Positions 1 to 5,698 of a stretch of DNA of 11,589 bases are shown here, one piece after another. The translations under genes were made by a program, and so were the position numbers. The first letter of the stretch is position 1; the number at the start of each line of letters is the position of its first letter. Source of the stretch: Chthoniobacter flavus (GTDB lineage: Bacteria > Verrucomicrobiota > Verrucomicrobiia > Chthoniobacterales > Terrimicrobiaceae). The notes beneath the pieces were generated by a model that was not told where the DNA came from, did no database searches, and saw only the letters and a program-made list of their open reading frames with translations. The DNA is taken from assembly GCA_945903555.1 (NCBI GenBank), contig CAMDOJ010000043.1:1-11589 (forward strand), read 5' to 3'.

Positions 1-74
1 CCTTCGAATGTCACCTCATCCAGCACGCGATTGCTGCCGAACGCCTTGGTCACATCATGCAGGGCAACCTTCAT
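1..74 (-). CDS. ABC transporter ATP-binding protein, N-terminal fragment (probable polar amino-acid type)
   Basis: Only the first 24 codons lie in the window; the gene continues beyond position 1. The fragment begins MKVALHDVTKAFGSNRVL, the usual opening strand of ABC ATPases (hydrophobic strand, K-x-F-G, then VLDxV), ahead of the Walker A motif, which is outside the window. Its ATG overlaps the stop of the lipoprotein gene by 4 bp (ATGA), and an AGGA Shine-Dalgarno sequence at 79-82 supports this start. Sharing an operon with a HisM/GlnP-type permease makes it the likely energising subunit of the same importer. The family call rests on a short segment plus context; substrate specificity cannot be judged. 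Confidence 0.75.
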   Translation of the reverse strand, partial: MKVALHDVTKAFGSNRVLDEVTFE

Positions 75-457
75 GGTTTCCTGTGCTTCTCCGGAAGCTC
101 ATCAGGCACCACGCTGAAGTCAGGAAGTGGAACCTCGACAATATCGTCCACCGCGACGGGATCAAAAGGCACCTCAATAACTGGCGGTGGCCCAGCGCGC
201 AATTCGCTCCATGCGATGTATCCCGTGCGGTTGTCCAAGAGCCGAACAAAGGCGAACCCCGAATCTTTTTTCAGCACATTCAGATAGGTCTCTTTGTTGA
301 TTTTTTCGGGAGGGAATGCCTGAGCCGGTCCGTGCCGAAAGAAATCCGCCTGCTGGTTCACGATATACTCGGGCGGATCGTTCTGATCGAACACCTCGAC
401 GGCCGCGCAACCGGAGAGCAGCAACAGCAACCAGATTGGAACAAATTTAGGATTCAT
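71..457 (-). CDS. small SH3-like lipoprotein between ABC permease and ATPase genes
   Basis: The product is a 128-residue predicted lipoprotein. It starts MNPKFVPIWLLLLLSGC, a short signal peptide with lipobox L-S-G-C and acylated Cys17. Residues about 41-88 look like a small beta-barrel of bacterial SH3 type, ending in TGYIAWSEL. The tail (about 89-128) is rich in Pro, Val and Asp and probably extended. I chose the ATG at 457 over an upstream in-frame start because the signal peptide begins there and GGAGGG/AAGG precede it. The gene overlaps the permease end by 11 bp and the ATPase start by 4 bp, so it is translationally coupled to both. A role near the importer or cell wall is plausible but is inferred from context only. 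Confidence 0.75.
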   Translation of the reverse strand: MNPKFVPIWLLLLLSGCAAVEVFDQNDPPEYIVNQQADFFRHGPAQAFPPEKINKETYLNVLKKDSGFAFVRLLDNRTGYIAWSELRAGPPPVIEVPFDPVAVDDIVEVPLPDFSVVPDELPEKHRKP

Positions 458-1223
458 AACGCGCCTTGCCCTCCAGATATCGACTCCAGAGAGAAATCGG
501 CAGAGTGAGTGCAAGATAGCAAATTCCCAGCGGGATAAAACTCTCAAACGTGCTATACGTCGCTGAATTCACTTGGTTCGCCACGAAGGTCAACTCGGAT
601 ATTCCAATGATATAGAGCAAGGACGAATCTTTGATCAGCGAGGAAAACTGCCCCGCCAAAGGCGGCAAGATTTGGCGTGCGACCTGAGGAAAAATCACAA
701 ATCGATATGTCTGCGCGGAGGTAAGCCCGATCGCTCGGGCGCTATCCCATTGCGAACGCCCAACACTCTCAATGCCAGCACGAATCATTTCAGAGATATA
801 GGCCCCGCTGAAAAGCGACAGGATCAAGATGCCCACCGCCATCCGGTCATTCCACCCCACCGCATTCGCCACACCATAAAATCCAAAAAGCACGAGCACC
901 ACGAGGGGCAATCCGCGGATCGTTTCCACATACGCCACGGCTGAATAGCGCAACGGCAAAAATGCAGACCGCCTCGCCAGAGCCGCCAACACGCCAATCG
1001 CCATACTCAGGATCAATGCTACGGCCGATATCCCGATCGTATTTGCCCAACCCTCTAAAAATGTAGTTCGATAAGCCCAGACCTTGTCCCAGTTTTGAAC
1101 CGAATTCGAGAAAGCCAGCCAACACAGCAGAGAATACCCGAGTAGAAGGAACAGGGTGGAAAAAACCTTAGCCGCCCCCGAAGCGGGACTGCCAGAGCGA
1201 TCAAAGAAGAAAGCGGCCATCAT
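447..1223 (-). CDS. polar amino-acid ABC transporter permease (HisM/GlnP family)
   Basis: The 258-residue product is an integral inner-membrane permease with hydrophobic segments near 22-40, 60-82, 98-118, 128-145, 190-215 and 226-245. The family signature is clear: YVETIRGLPLVVLV at 98-111 is typical of HisM/GlnP proteins. The EAA coupling loop spans about 144-180 (SEMIRAGIESVG, then SARAIGL and FPQ), and LIKDSSLL follows near 196. The length is normal or slightly long for the family, with an N-terminal extension of about 20 residues. Two adjacent ATGs (1223 and 1220) could start it, and no strong Shine-Dalgarno is visible. It follows the CPXCG gene by 6 nt and precedes the lipoprotein and ATPase genes. 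No substrate-binding protein gene is in view. Family assignment is firm; the substrate (a polar amino acid or similar) is a family-level guess. Confidence 0.93.
   Translation of the reverse strand: MMAAFFFDRSGSPASGAAKVFSTLFLLLGYSLLCWLAFSNSVQNWDKVWAYRTTFLEGWANTIGISAVALILSMAIGVLAALARRSAFLPLRYSAVAYVETIRGLPLVVLVLFGFYGVANAVGWNDRMAVGILILSLFSGAYISEMIRAGIESVGRSQWDSARAIGLTSAQTYRFVIFPQVARQILPPLAGQFSSLIKDSSLLYIIGISELTFVANQVNSATYSTFESFIPLGICYLALTLPISLWSRYLEGKARYES
464..474 (-). promoter_or_regulatory. Shine-Dalgarno region fixing the lipoprotein start
   Basis: Read on the minus strand this is GGAGGGCAAGG. The AAGG ends 6 nt before the ATG at 457 and the GGAGG lies 11 nt before it. It lies within the permease coding sequence and supports the short, signal-peptide-bearing form of the lipoprotein. 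Confidence 0.5.
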
Positions 1224-1229
1224 GCAAAA

Positions 1230-1415
1230 TCAGGATGGCTTTGCTTCGACTGAAATGATTTCTCCTCCCGAAAATCGGAGACTTAATTGGATGGGATGAC
1301 AGCAGACCGAGCAATCCTCGATCATTTCTAAAGAAGAAAAGTTGGTATCCACAAGAATGCCAAAGGTCTCCCCGCAATAGGGACACTCGATTTCGACATC
1401 CTCCACCTGATCCAT
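1230..1415 (-). CDS. CPXCG motif-containing cysteine-rich protein
   Basis: A 61-residue cytosolic protein with two Cys pairs: CPYCG (Cys11, Cys14) and EDCSVCCHPI (Cys35, Cys38, Cys39). This spacing, with the conserved ED and HPI around the second pair, matches the small CPXCG family, probably a zinc-ribbon-like fold. No function is established that I know of. It sits 6 nt after rsfS and 6 nt before the permease gene, so it is probably co-transcribed. A GGAAGG lies about 10 nt before the ATG, a somewhat long spacing. The family call is solid from the motifs; metal binding is inferred. Confidence 0.88.
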   Translation of the reverse strand: MDQVEDVEIECPYCGETFGILVDTNFSSLEMIEDCSVCCHPIQLSLRFSGGEIISVEAKPS

Positions 1416-1421
1416 ATCAAG

Positions 1422-1772
1422 CTACCCTTCCACGTTCACGCGCTTGGCGTCGCTCCAGAGACCTTCGAGATCGTAAAATTCCCTGCGCGACTCCAAAAAG
1501 ATGTGACAAATCACCGAGCCAAAATCGAGCACAACCCACTGGCTACCAGGATAGCCGTCTTCCGCTAGCGCCCTTGTCTGGTGAAGGTCCTTGACCCTCT
1601 CACGCATCGAGGACGCGATCGCTTTCAACTGCGGCTCGGAAGATCCGGAGCAGATAAAAAAGAAATCCGTGAACCCCGAAATGTCGCGCATATCGAGCAA
1701 TACGATATCCCCCGCCTTCTTGTCAGCGGCCGCTGCCGCACACGTGCGGGCAATGTTTTCCGGATCATTCAT
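1422..1772 (-). CDS. rsfS: ribosomal silencing factor RsfS (Iojap family)
   Basis: RsfS binds ribosomal protein uL14 on the large subunit and blocks subunit joining, lowering translation when nutrients are short. The 116-residue product has the whole family pattern: DIVLLDMRDISGFTDFFFICSG near 22-43, then GSQWVVLDFGSVICHIF and FYDLEGLWSDAKRV at the C-terminus. The length is normal. The ATG at 1772 overlaps the nadD stop by 8 bp, so translation is likely coupled. The nadD-rsfS pairing is common in bacteria and supports both calls. Confidence 0.96.
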   Translation of the reverse strand: MNDPENIARTCAAAAADKKAGDIVLLDMRDISGFTDFFFICSGSSEPQLKAIASSMRERVKDLHQTRALAEDGYPGSQWVVLDFGSVICHIFLESRREFYDLEGLWSDAKRVNVEG

Positions 1773-2337
1773 TCCGGTAGAGTCGATATTGTTGGATGAT
1801 TTTGCATGTAGAGTCAGGCATCAAATAACGCACAGCGAGCCCATCGGCAATGCGATTCCTGATATTCGTCGAGGAAATATCCACATTTCGCGAGATCACA
1901 GGGTATCCGAGCTCGGTGGAAAACCCACCTCGAGCCAGCACCACAAAGCTCACCAAACCGCACAGATCATCGATCCCCTTCCATGTTCCCAGATCCGCCA
2001 CATTGTCCTCACCGATGAAATAAAAAAACTGCGCACCAGGAAATCGCGTCACCATAAGTCGCACGGTATCCACCGCGAATGATGGTCCAGGCCTTTCTGC
2101 TTCGCATCGATCACAGAAAAAAACTGGCTCATCCTCGATGGCCGCCTCGACCATCTCACAGCGCACAGCAGCGGACACCGGAGGACGATCGAGCTTGTGC
2201 GGAGAGATATTTGCAGGGATGAAAATGACCCGCTCGAGGCCGAGTTTCTCCATCGCATCCCTCGCCATAATGAGATGTCCATGGTGGATAGGATCGAAGC
2301 TCCCGCCAAATAATCCGATGTTCTGTGATGAAATCAT
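1765..2337 (-). CDS. nadD: nicotinate-nucleotide adenylyltransferase NadD
   Basis: NadD adenylylates nicotinate mononucleotide with ATP to form deamido-NAD in NAD biosynthesis, in the cytosol. The 190-residue product opens with the nucleotidyltransferase motif GLFGGSFDPIHHGHL (residues 8-22, with the HxGH-type histidines at 18-21). It has GPSFAVDTV near 84-92, FIGEDN at 107-112 and the second signature ISSTNIRNRI at 154-163. The frame stays open upstream to 2679, but that extension is antisense to nagZ and precedes the conserved N-terminus, so I start at 2337. No Shine-Dalgarno is evident. It is the first gene of the minus-strand operon. Confidence 0.96.
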   Translation of the reverse strand: MISSQNIGLFGGSFDPIHHGHLIMARDAMEKLGLERVIFIPANISPHKLDRPPVSAAVRCEMVEAAIEDEPVFFCDRCEAERPGPSFAVDTVRLMVTRFPGAQFFYFIGEDNVADLGTWKGIDDLCGLVSFVVLARGGFSTELGYPVISRNVDISSTNIRNRIADGLAVRYLMPDSTCKIIQQYRLYRNE

Positions 2338-2373
2338 TTCGACAGACCGTATAAAATCTGTTTTCCCGTCGAT
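2338..2373. promoter_or_regulatory. short divergent nadD/nagZ intergenic region
   Basis: Only 36 nt separate the two divergent starts, so the promoters must overlap each other or extend into the coding regions. TATAAA/TAAAAT at 2350-2357 is the only -10-like element I see for the plus strand, and the same block read on the minus strand gives TTTATAC. Neither has a convincing -35 box at normal spacing. Confidence 0.25.
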
Positions 2374-3471
2374 ATGCCATCTCACAATCCCGGTCAACTC
2401 CTGCTCGTCGGTGTCCCCGGCGCCGAACTCGATCCCGAATCCGCTCGCCTCTTCCGCGAAGTTCAGCCTGGCGGATTCATTCTCTTCGGACGCAACATCC
2501 AGTCCCCCGAGCAACTCCGCAAGCTCATCGACGATCTTCGCGATCTCAGCAAGGCGGAACCGATCATCACCATCGATCAAGAAGGTGGCCGCGTTTCTCG
2601 CCTCAAGCTGATCGGCAACGAACCGCCGAACGCCCAGCAACTCCGGGACTGTGGCGACATCGCTCTCATCCGTCGCCATGGTGACATCACCGGTCGGATC
2701 CTCCGTTTATTTGGTTTCAATCTCGACCTCTGTCCCGTACTCGATATTTCCTTCGACGACGAAGCCGACAATTCGCTTCGTGGCCGTTGCTACGGTCGCG
2801 ATGTGGCCGAAGTGATCCAAAAAGCCAGCGCCTTCAATGATGGCCTGCGCGCCACCGGAGTCTTGAGTTGCGGCAAACACTTTCCCGGCTACGCCTCAGC
2901 GGGCCTCGATCCCCACCACGAACTCCCGCGTATTCAGCGATCGAGCGACCTCATGGAAGCCCACGAACTCGCGGTCTTCCGCCATTTTGCACACTCCGTC
3001 GATAGCATGATGATCGGCCATATTGCCGTCTCCGGCTTGGATCCCGTAGATCGCCCAGCGTCGCTCTCCCCGGTCATCATTCGCGACCTGCTTCGCAAAG
3101 ACATGGGCTTCGATGGACTCGTCATGACGGACGACCTCGACATGGGCGCAATTTTGAACCACTACGGGTTTGACGAAACAATGCGCCTCGGCATCGAGGT
3201 CGGCAATGATCTCCTCATGATTTGCCATCGCGTAGAAATGGCGACCGCAGCGAAAAAAGCCATCGACTCGATGGGAAAAAATCTCGATTCCGCGCTTGAA
3301 TCTGTCGCACGTTGCAAATCCAAGCTAGCCGCTCCCACCCCCTTCAGTTTAGAGGCCTTTCACGCTGTCGATGCGGAAATCCTCGACCTCCGCATCGCCG
3401 TACTCGGCCCAGAAAAAGCCGCCCTTCGCAGCCCAGAGGATGGCAAGCGTTCGCCGGTGGAACTTTATTGA
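2374..3471 (+). CDS. nagZ: GH3 beta-N-acetylhexosaminidase, NagZ-like
   Basis: NagZ-type GH3 enzymes release N-acetylglucosamine from 1,6-anhydro-muropeptides during peptidoglycan recycling. The 365-residue product has the single GH3 N-terminal barrel with family landmarks in order: GGFILFGRN (33-41), DQEGGRV (68-74), GKHFPG (167-172), an Asp-Pro-His acid/base dyad in LDPHHELP (Asp179, His181) and the nucleophile loop MTDDLDM (probably Asp253). GNDLLMICHR follows at 278-287. No signal peptide is visible, which fits a cytosolic enzyme. The length is near that of Gram-negative NagZ (about 340) with a short C-terminal tail. The catalytic set looks complete. It is divergent from nadD and precedes tRNA-Asp by 53 nt. 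Confidence 0.88.
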   Translation: MPSHNPGQLLLVGVPGAELDPESARLFREVQPGGFILFGRNIQSPEQLRKLIDDLRDLSKAEPIITIDQEGGRVSRLKLIGNEPPNAQQLRDCGDIALIRRHGDITGRILRLFGFNLDLCPVLDISFDDEADNSLRGRCYGRDVAEVIQKASAFNDGLRATGVLSCGKHFPGYASAGLDPHHELPRIQRSSDLMEAHELAVFRHFAHSVDSMMIGHIAVSGLDPVDRPASLSPVIIRDLLRKDMGFDGLVMTDDLDMGAILNHYGFDETMRLGIEVGNDLLMICHRVEMATAAKKAIDSMGKNLDSALESVARCKSKLAAPTPFSLEAFHAVDAEILDLRIAVLGPEKAALRSPEDGKRSPVELY

Positions 3472-3524
3472 ACAAAAAGGCCTGCACCCAGCATGCATCC
3501 ACGCTTAGTATCTTCTCCCTTATA

Positions 3525-3598
3525 GGAGTCTTAGCTCAATTGGTCAGAGCGCCGCCCTGTCACGGCGGAGGTTGCGGGTTCGAGCCCCGTAGACTCCG
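3525..3598 (+). tRNA. tRNA-Asp (anticodon GTC)
   Basis: A complete 74-nt cloverleaf. The acceptor stem GGAGTCT (3525-3531) pairs fully with AGACTCC (3591-3597), with G3598 as discriminator. D-arm GCTC/GAGC closes around AATTGGTCA. The anticodon stem CCGCC/GGCGG holds loop CTGTCAC, placing anticodon GTC at 3559-3561. The T-arm is GCGGG/CCCGT around TTCGAGC with one G-T pair. No CCA is encoded. A weak -10-like TAGTAT lies at 3506-3511 with no clear -35, so read-through from nagZ is also possible. Confidence 0.97.
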
Positions 3599-3599
3599 G

Positions 3600-3618
3600 T
3601 TTTTTTGTCTGCTTTTTT
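3600..3618 (+). terminator. T-rich tract after tRNA-Asp
   Basis: Seven T residues (3600-3606) begin two bases after the tRNA, and six more follow at 3613-3618. The tRNA acceptor/T-arm could act as the upstream structure, or the tract may simply end transcription weakly. There is no separate terminator hairpin. Confidence 0.35.
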
Positions 3619-3861
3619 CTTGGAAAGTAGGCACGCGGAAAACCCCACCCCCAACCCATCTGCCAAATCAAGATGTTCCTTTTTCTTGTTGAAATCAACT
3701 TCGCGAGCAGCTTGTGACTTTAAAAAATAAGGGGCTCTAACTGGATAGCCAATATTATCGCGCACGTTGATATTACCACTTGATTAATCTCGAGTCATGC
3801 AAAGCCACTTTGTCGTATGCGACTAAGGCATCTCTCAAATCATCATTCCCCTCAAACCATT

Positions 3862-4013
3862 GTCTCTTTGAAATGAGACTTTGCGCCGAAAAGAAGGGGG
3901 CTTGGCCGTCTCGACCGTGTGGAGACGGGTCTCCTTGCTCGCGCCCCATTGGAACCAAAGAGCACGCCAACACACAAAGGCGGTGCCTCCGGATCGGAGA
4001 TACGCACTGTGTT
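3862..4013. repeat. cluster of inverted repeats, candidate structured RNA or palindromic element
   Basis: Consecutive stems can be drawn by eye. (a) GTCTC 3862-3866 pairs with GAGAC 3875-3879. (b) CCGTCTC 3906-3912 pairs with GAGACGG 3922-3928. This excludes an alternative stem, GGAGAC 3921-3926 with GTCTCC 3929-3934. (c) GCTC 3937-3940 pairs with GAGC 3960-3963, enclosing TTGG/CCAA. (d) A compound stem joins AACACA 3969-3974 with TGTGTT 4008-4013, GTGC 3983-3986 with GCAC 4004-4007, and CTCCG 3987-3991 with CGGAG 3995-3999. The inverted repeats are directly visible. Whether the element is transcribed, on which strand, or whether it is a dispersed repeat cannot be told here. It does not match 6S, SRP, RNase P or tmRNA hallmarks that I looked for. 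Confidence 0.4.
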
Positions 4014-4026
4014 CCTCTCCTAAAAT

Positions 4027-4047
4027 CCAAAAGCAAGCTGCTTTTGG
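4027..4047 (-). terminator. terminator-like hairpin downstream of the MBOAT/AlgX-like operon
   Basis: A perfect 9-bp stem, CCAAAAGCA with TGCTTTTGG, encloses a 3-nt loop. It lies 25 nt past the stop of the minus-strand AlgX-like gene. On the minus strand it is followed by a short, imperfect T-run (ATTTTA). On the plus strand T residues come only about 10 nt later. The stem is AT-rich apart from its ends, so efficiency is uncertain, but position and shape fit an intrinsic terminator for the operon. Confidence 0.55.
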
Positions 4048-4072
4048 TATTATCCCTTTTTCAAAATCGCAT

Positions 4073-5695
4073 TTAGCGGTCCACTTCAGGGATGGCTTCC
4101 GACCAGAAAATATCCTCCAACTCCGCCGCTGGGCCGTTGATTTCTTTGCGATTAAAGGCTCCGTATTTGTCCTCCACGCTACCCCAAGGCACAGACTGAA
4201 TGTGGATTCGGTCACCCGGACTGAGCGAACTCGCGGCCGTAGGAATGTTATTTTTCATTCCATGCAGAAACACAAGCGCCTCGGCAGGCGAACCGCCGTC
4301 GATATCCGTGAGGTGAATGCAAACGATCAGATCCTTGTAGGGAACGGAACCGGGCTTGGGGGCACGTGTGATATCCTTGATCGTGCCGAAAAGATCGTCA
4401 CGCGAAGGGGTTTGTTTTTCAGCAACGGGCTTCGCCTCAGGCAGCGGAAGGACCTTCCAATCACCGCAGGCAAGGTCGCGCATGGCGAATTCGTAAATCA
4501 CAATTTTCTTTCCTTCGAGGCGCTCCGGCGAACGAACCAACGTCTGGCGCGTGGTGAATGCTCCCCCAGCGTTGATGGCAATGCGGTCCAGCGGTTTTTG
4601 AAGAGCCAAACTGAGGTGCTCTGCGAATCCCGCCGAACATCCCCAACCCAAATCTTGGTGCGAGTAAATATTCGTGAAGCTATCGCCGAGCAGCAATATC
4701 TCCGCAGAGGGGTCATGGACCCATGGGGCGGCATCAGGACCAACCACGGGGGTGACGACAGCCTCCTCCAAGGGGTAGATCGCAGCGAGGTCGGAAAGCC
4801 TAAGCATGGCGACCAGATCTCCGTGATTGCGGACGGACTGCGGTTTCCCGCGTGACCATAGGAGTGGCTTTTTGGGCGACGGGATTTTCTCGGCAACTCG
4901 CCGCGCCACACATTCCATGGCAGAGGGAGTCCAATGCGAATCGGTTTTTAAAAACTGGGCGCGTCCAGTTGAGCGCTTTTGATCAAGGATGGCTTCGCAA
5001 GCATCGACAAACTCGATGCCGTTTTTTTCCAACTGTGCGAGGAAATCATCGAACGATGGGTTTTGCAGCGGTGATTGCGAAATCGAACCAGCCAGACACT
5101 CCGGATCGACGACGGGTTTGAGCGGGACGGGAACCACAATGAGGCGGATGCCGCGTGCGGCGAGGTCATCACGAAATTTTAGAAGCGCGGGGAGTGGATT
5201 TGCGGAATTCGGGCGATGTCGAAGCTCGGCGGGGTCGAGAAATCCAGGCCCCGCAACATAATCTACATCCGGGCGGTAAAATAACTCTCCCTCGCGACCA
5301 GGGTAGACTTTTTCGTTACCGAGTCCAAGGTAACGCAGGCCCAAATGTTGCACCGTCGGCAAGGCGCGCCGCATAAGGAAAGATTCCTCCTCAAGGGTCT
5401 TCTCGTAGTTTTTAAAATCTCTTTTCAGCGACGCATTCGAGGCTGAAATACCGGATACCAACGAGGGAGATTCCCTAAAGGCTTTTGCAACATTAGGAAT
5501 CGCTCGCACAATATGGAAGCAACGAGGCCAATCCCGCGCAGAGAATTCGAGGACGATCTGAGTAAGAGGGACCGACAGTAGGGTTAAAAAAAACACCCCA
5601 ACAACGATCTTCTGGAGCCTGCATGAAATTGCAGTGACTCCGACCTCCCGCACCGCTGCCTCCTCCCGTCTGTTATCAATTTTTTTCGGTGTCAC
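4073..5695 (-). CDS. membrane-anchored AlgX/AlgJ-like SGNH O-acetyltransferase-like protein with extra C-terminal module
   Basis: AlgX/AlgJ-type proteins handle acetyl groups in the periplasm for glycan O-acetylation, working with an MBOAT partner. The 540-residue product has a cytosolic N-terminus and one membrane segment near 28-48. Its AlgX/AlgJ-like domain (about 130-415) contains YPGREGELFYR, VPVPLKP (188-194), catalytic-type TDSHW (Asp252, His254), NHGDL (290-294) and LLLGDSF with Ser339, so the Ser-His-Asp set appears complete. A further C-terminal module covers about 425-540 and resembles the end of the Tat SGNH protein at 9202-10485. The start is GTG, 3 nt after the MBOAT stop, with no clear Shine-Dalgarno, implying translational coupling. 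The glycan substrate is unknown. The family is confident; transferase rather than esterase activity is inferred from the neighbour. Confidence 0.85.
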   Translation of the reverse strand: MTPKKIDNRREEAAVREVGVTAISCRLQKIVVGVFFLTLLSVPLTQIVLEFSARDWPRCFHIVRAIPNVAKAFRESPSLVSGISASNASLKRDFKNYEKTLEEESFLMRRALPTVQHLGLRYLGLGNEKVYPGREGELFYRPDVDYVAGPGFLDPAELRHRPNSANPLPALLKFRDDLAARGIRLIVVPVPLKPVVDPECLAGSISQSPLQNPSFDDFLAQLEKNGIEFVDACEAILDQKRSTGRAQFLKTDSHWTPSAMECVARRVAEKIPSPKKPLLWSRGKPQSVRNHGDLVAMLRLSDLAAIYPLEEAVVTPVVGPDAAPWVHDPSAEILLLGDSFTNIYSHQDLGWGCSAGFAEHLSLALQKPLDRIAINAGGAFTTRQTLVRSPERLEGKKIVIYEFAMRDLACGDWKVLPLPEAKPVAEKQTPSRDDLFGTIKDITRAPKPGSVPYKDLIVCIHLTDIDGGSPAEALVFLHGMKNNIPTAASSLSPGDRIHIQSVPWGSVEDKYGAFNRKEINGPAAELEDIFWSEAIPEVDR

Positions 5696-5698
5696 GGC

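Larger units (their letters stand above)
3599..4072. other. 474-nt gap without a convincing gene; hairpin-rich right half
   Basis: The left part (about 3620-3860) is somewhat AT-rich. It has open stretches on the minus strand that use AGA, TTA and TTG codons, but no start, motif or family I recognise. The right part (3862-4047) is a run of inverted repeats listed separately. Open frames running through the tRNA or crossing the hairpins look like chance readings. No att duplication of the tRNA 3' end was seen elsewhere in the window. Confidence 0.5.

Noticed and set aside
2338..2679. N-terminal extension of nadD (in-frame open sequence up to 2679)
   Set aside because: It lies antisense to the conserved start of nagZ, and the nucleotidyltransferase motif begins right after the ATG at 2337.
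3575..3598. tRNA-Asp 3' end as an integration site with a downstream att repeat
   Set aside because: I found no second copy of the tRNA 3' end in the window, and no integrase gene.
3544..3765. Minus-strand open frame running through the tRNA (ends in a GARTRNLRRDRA-like string)
   Set aside because: That string is the well-known antisense translation of a tRNA; the frame as a whole is not a gene. Only its upstream part is kept as a weak remnant idea.
3862..4013. 6S RNA, SRP RNA, RNase P RNA or tmRNA
   Set aside because: No long closing stem pairing the ends with a central bubble, no GGAAG-type SRP tip, no RNase P GAGGAAAGTCC box and no tRNA-like end are visible.
3881..4855. Long plus-strand open frame (324 codons)
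   Set aside because: It crosses the hairpin region and is antisense to the AlgX-like gene, with no recognisable domain and a composition typical of a shadow frame.
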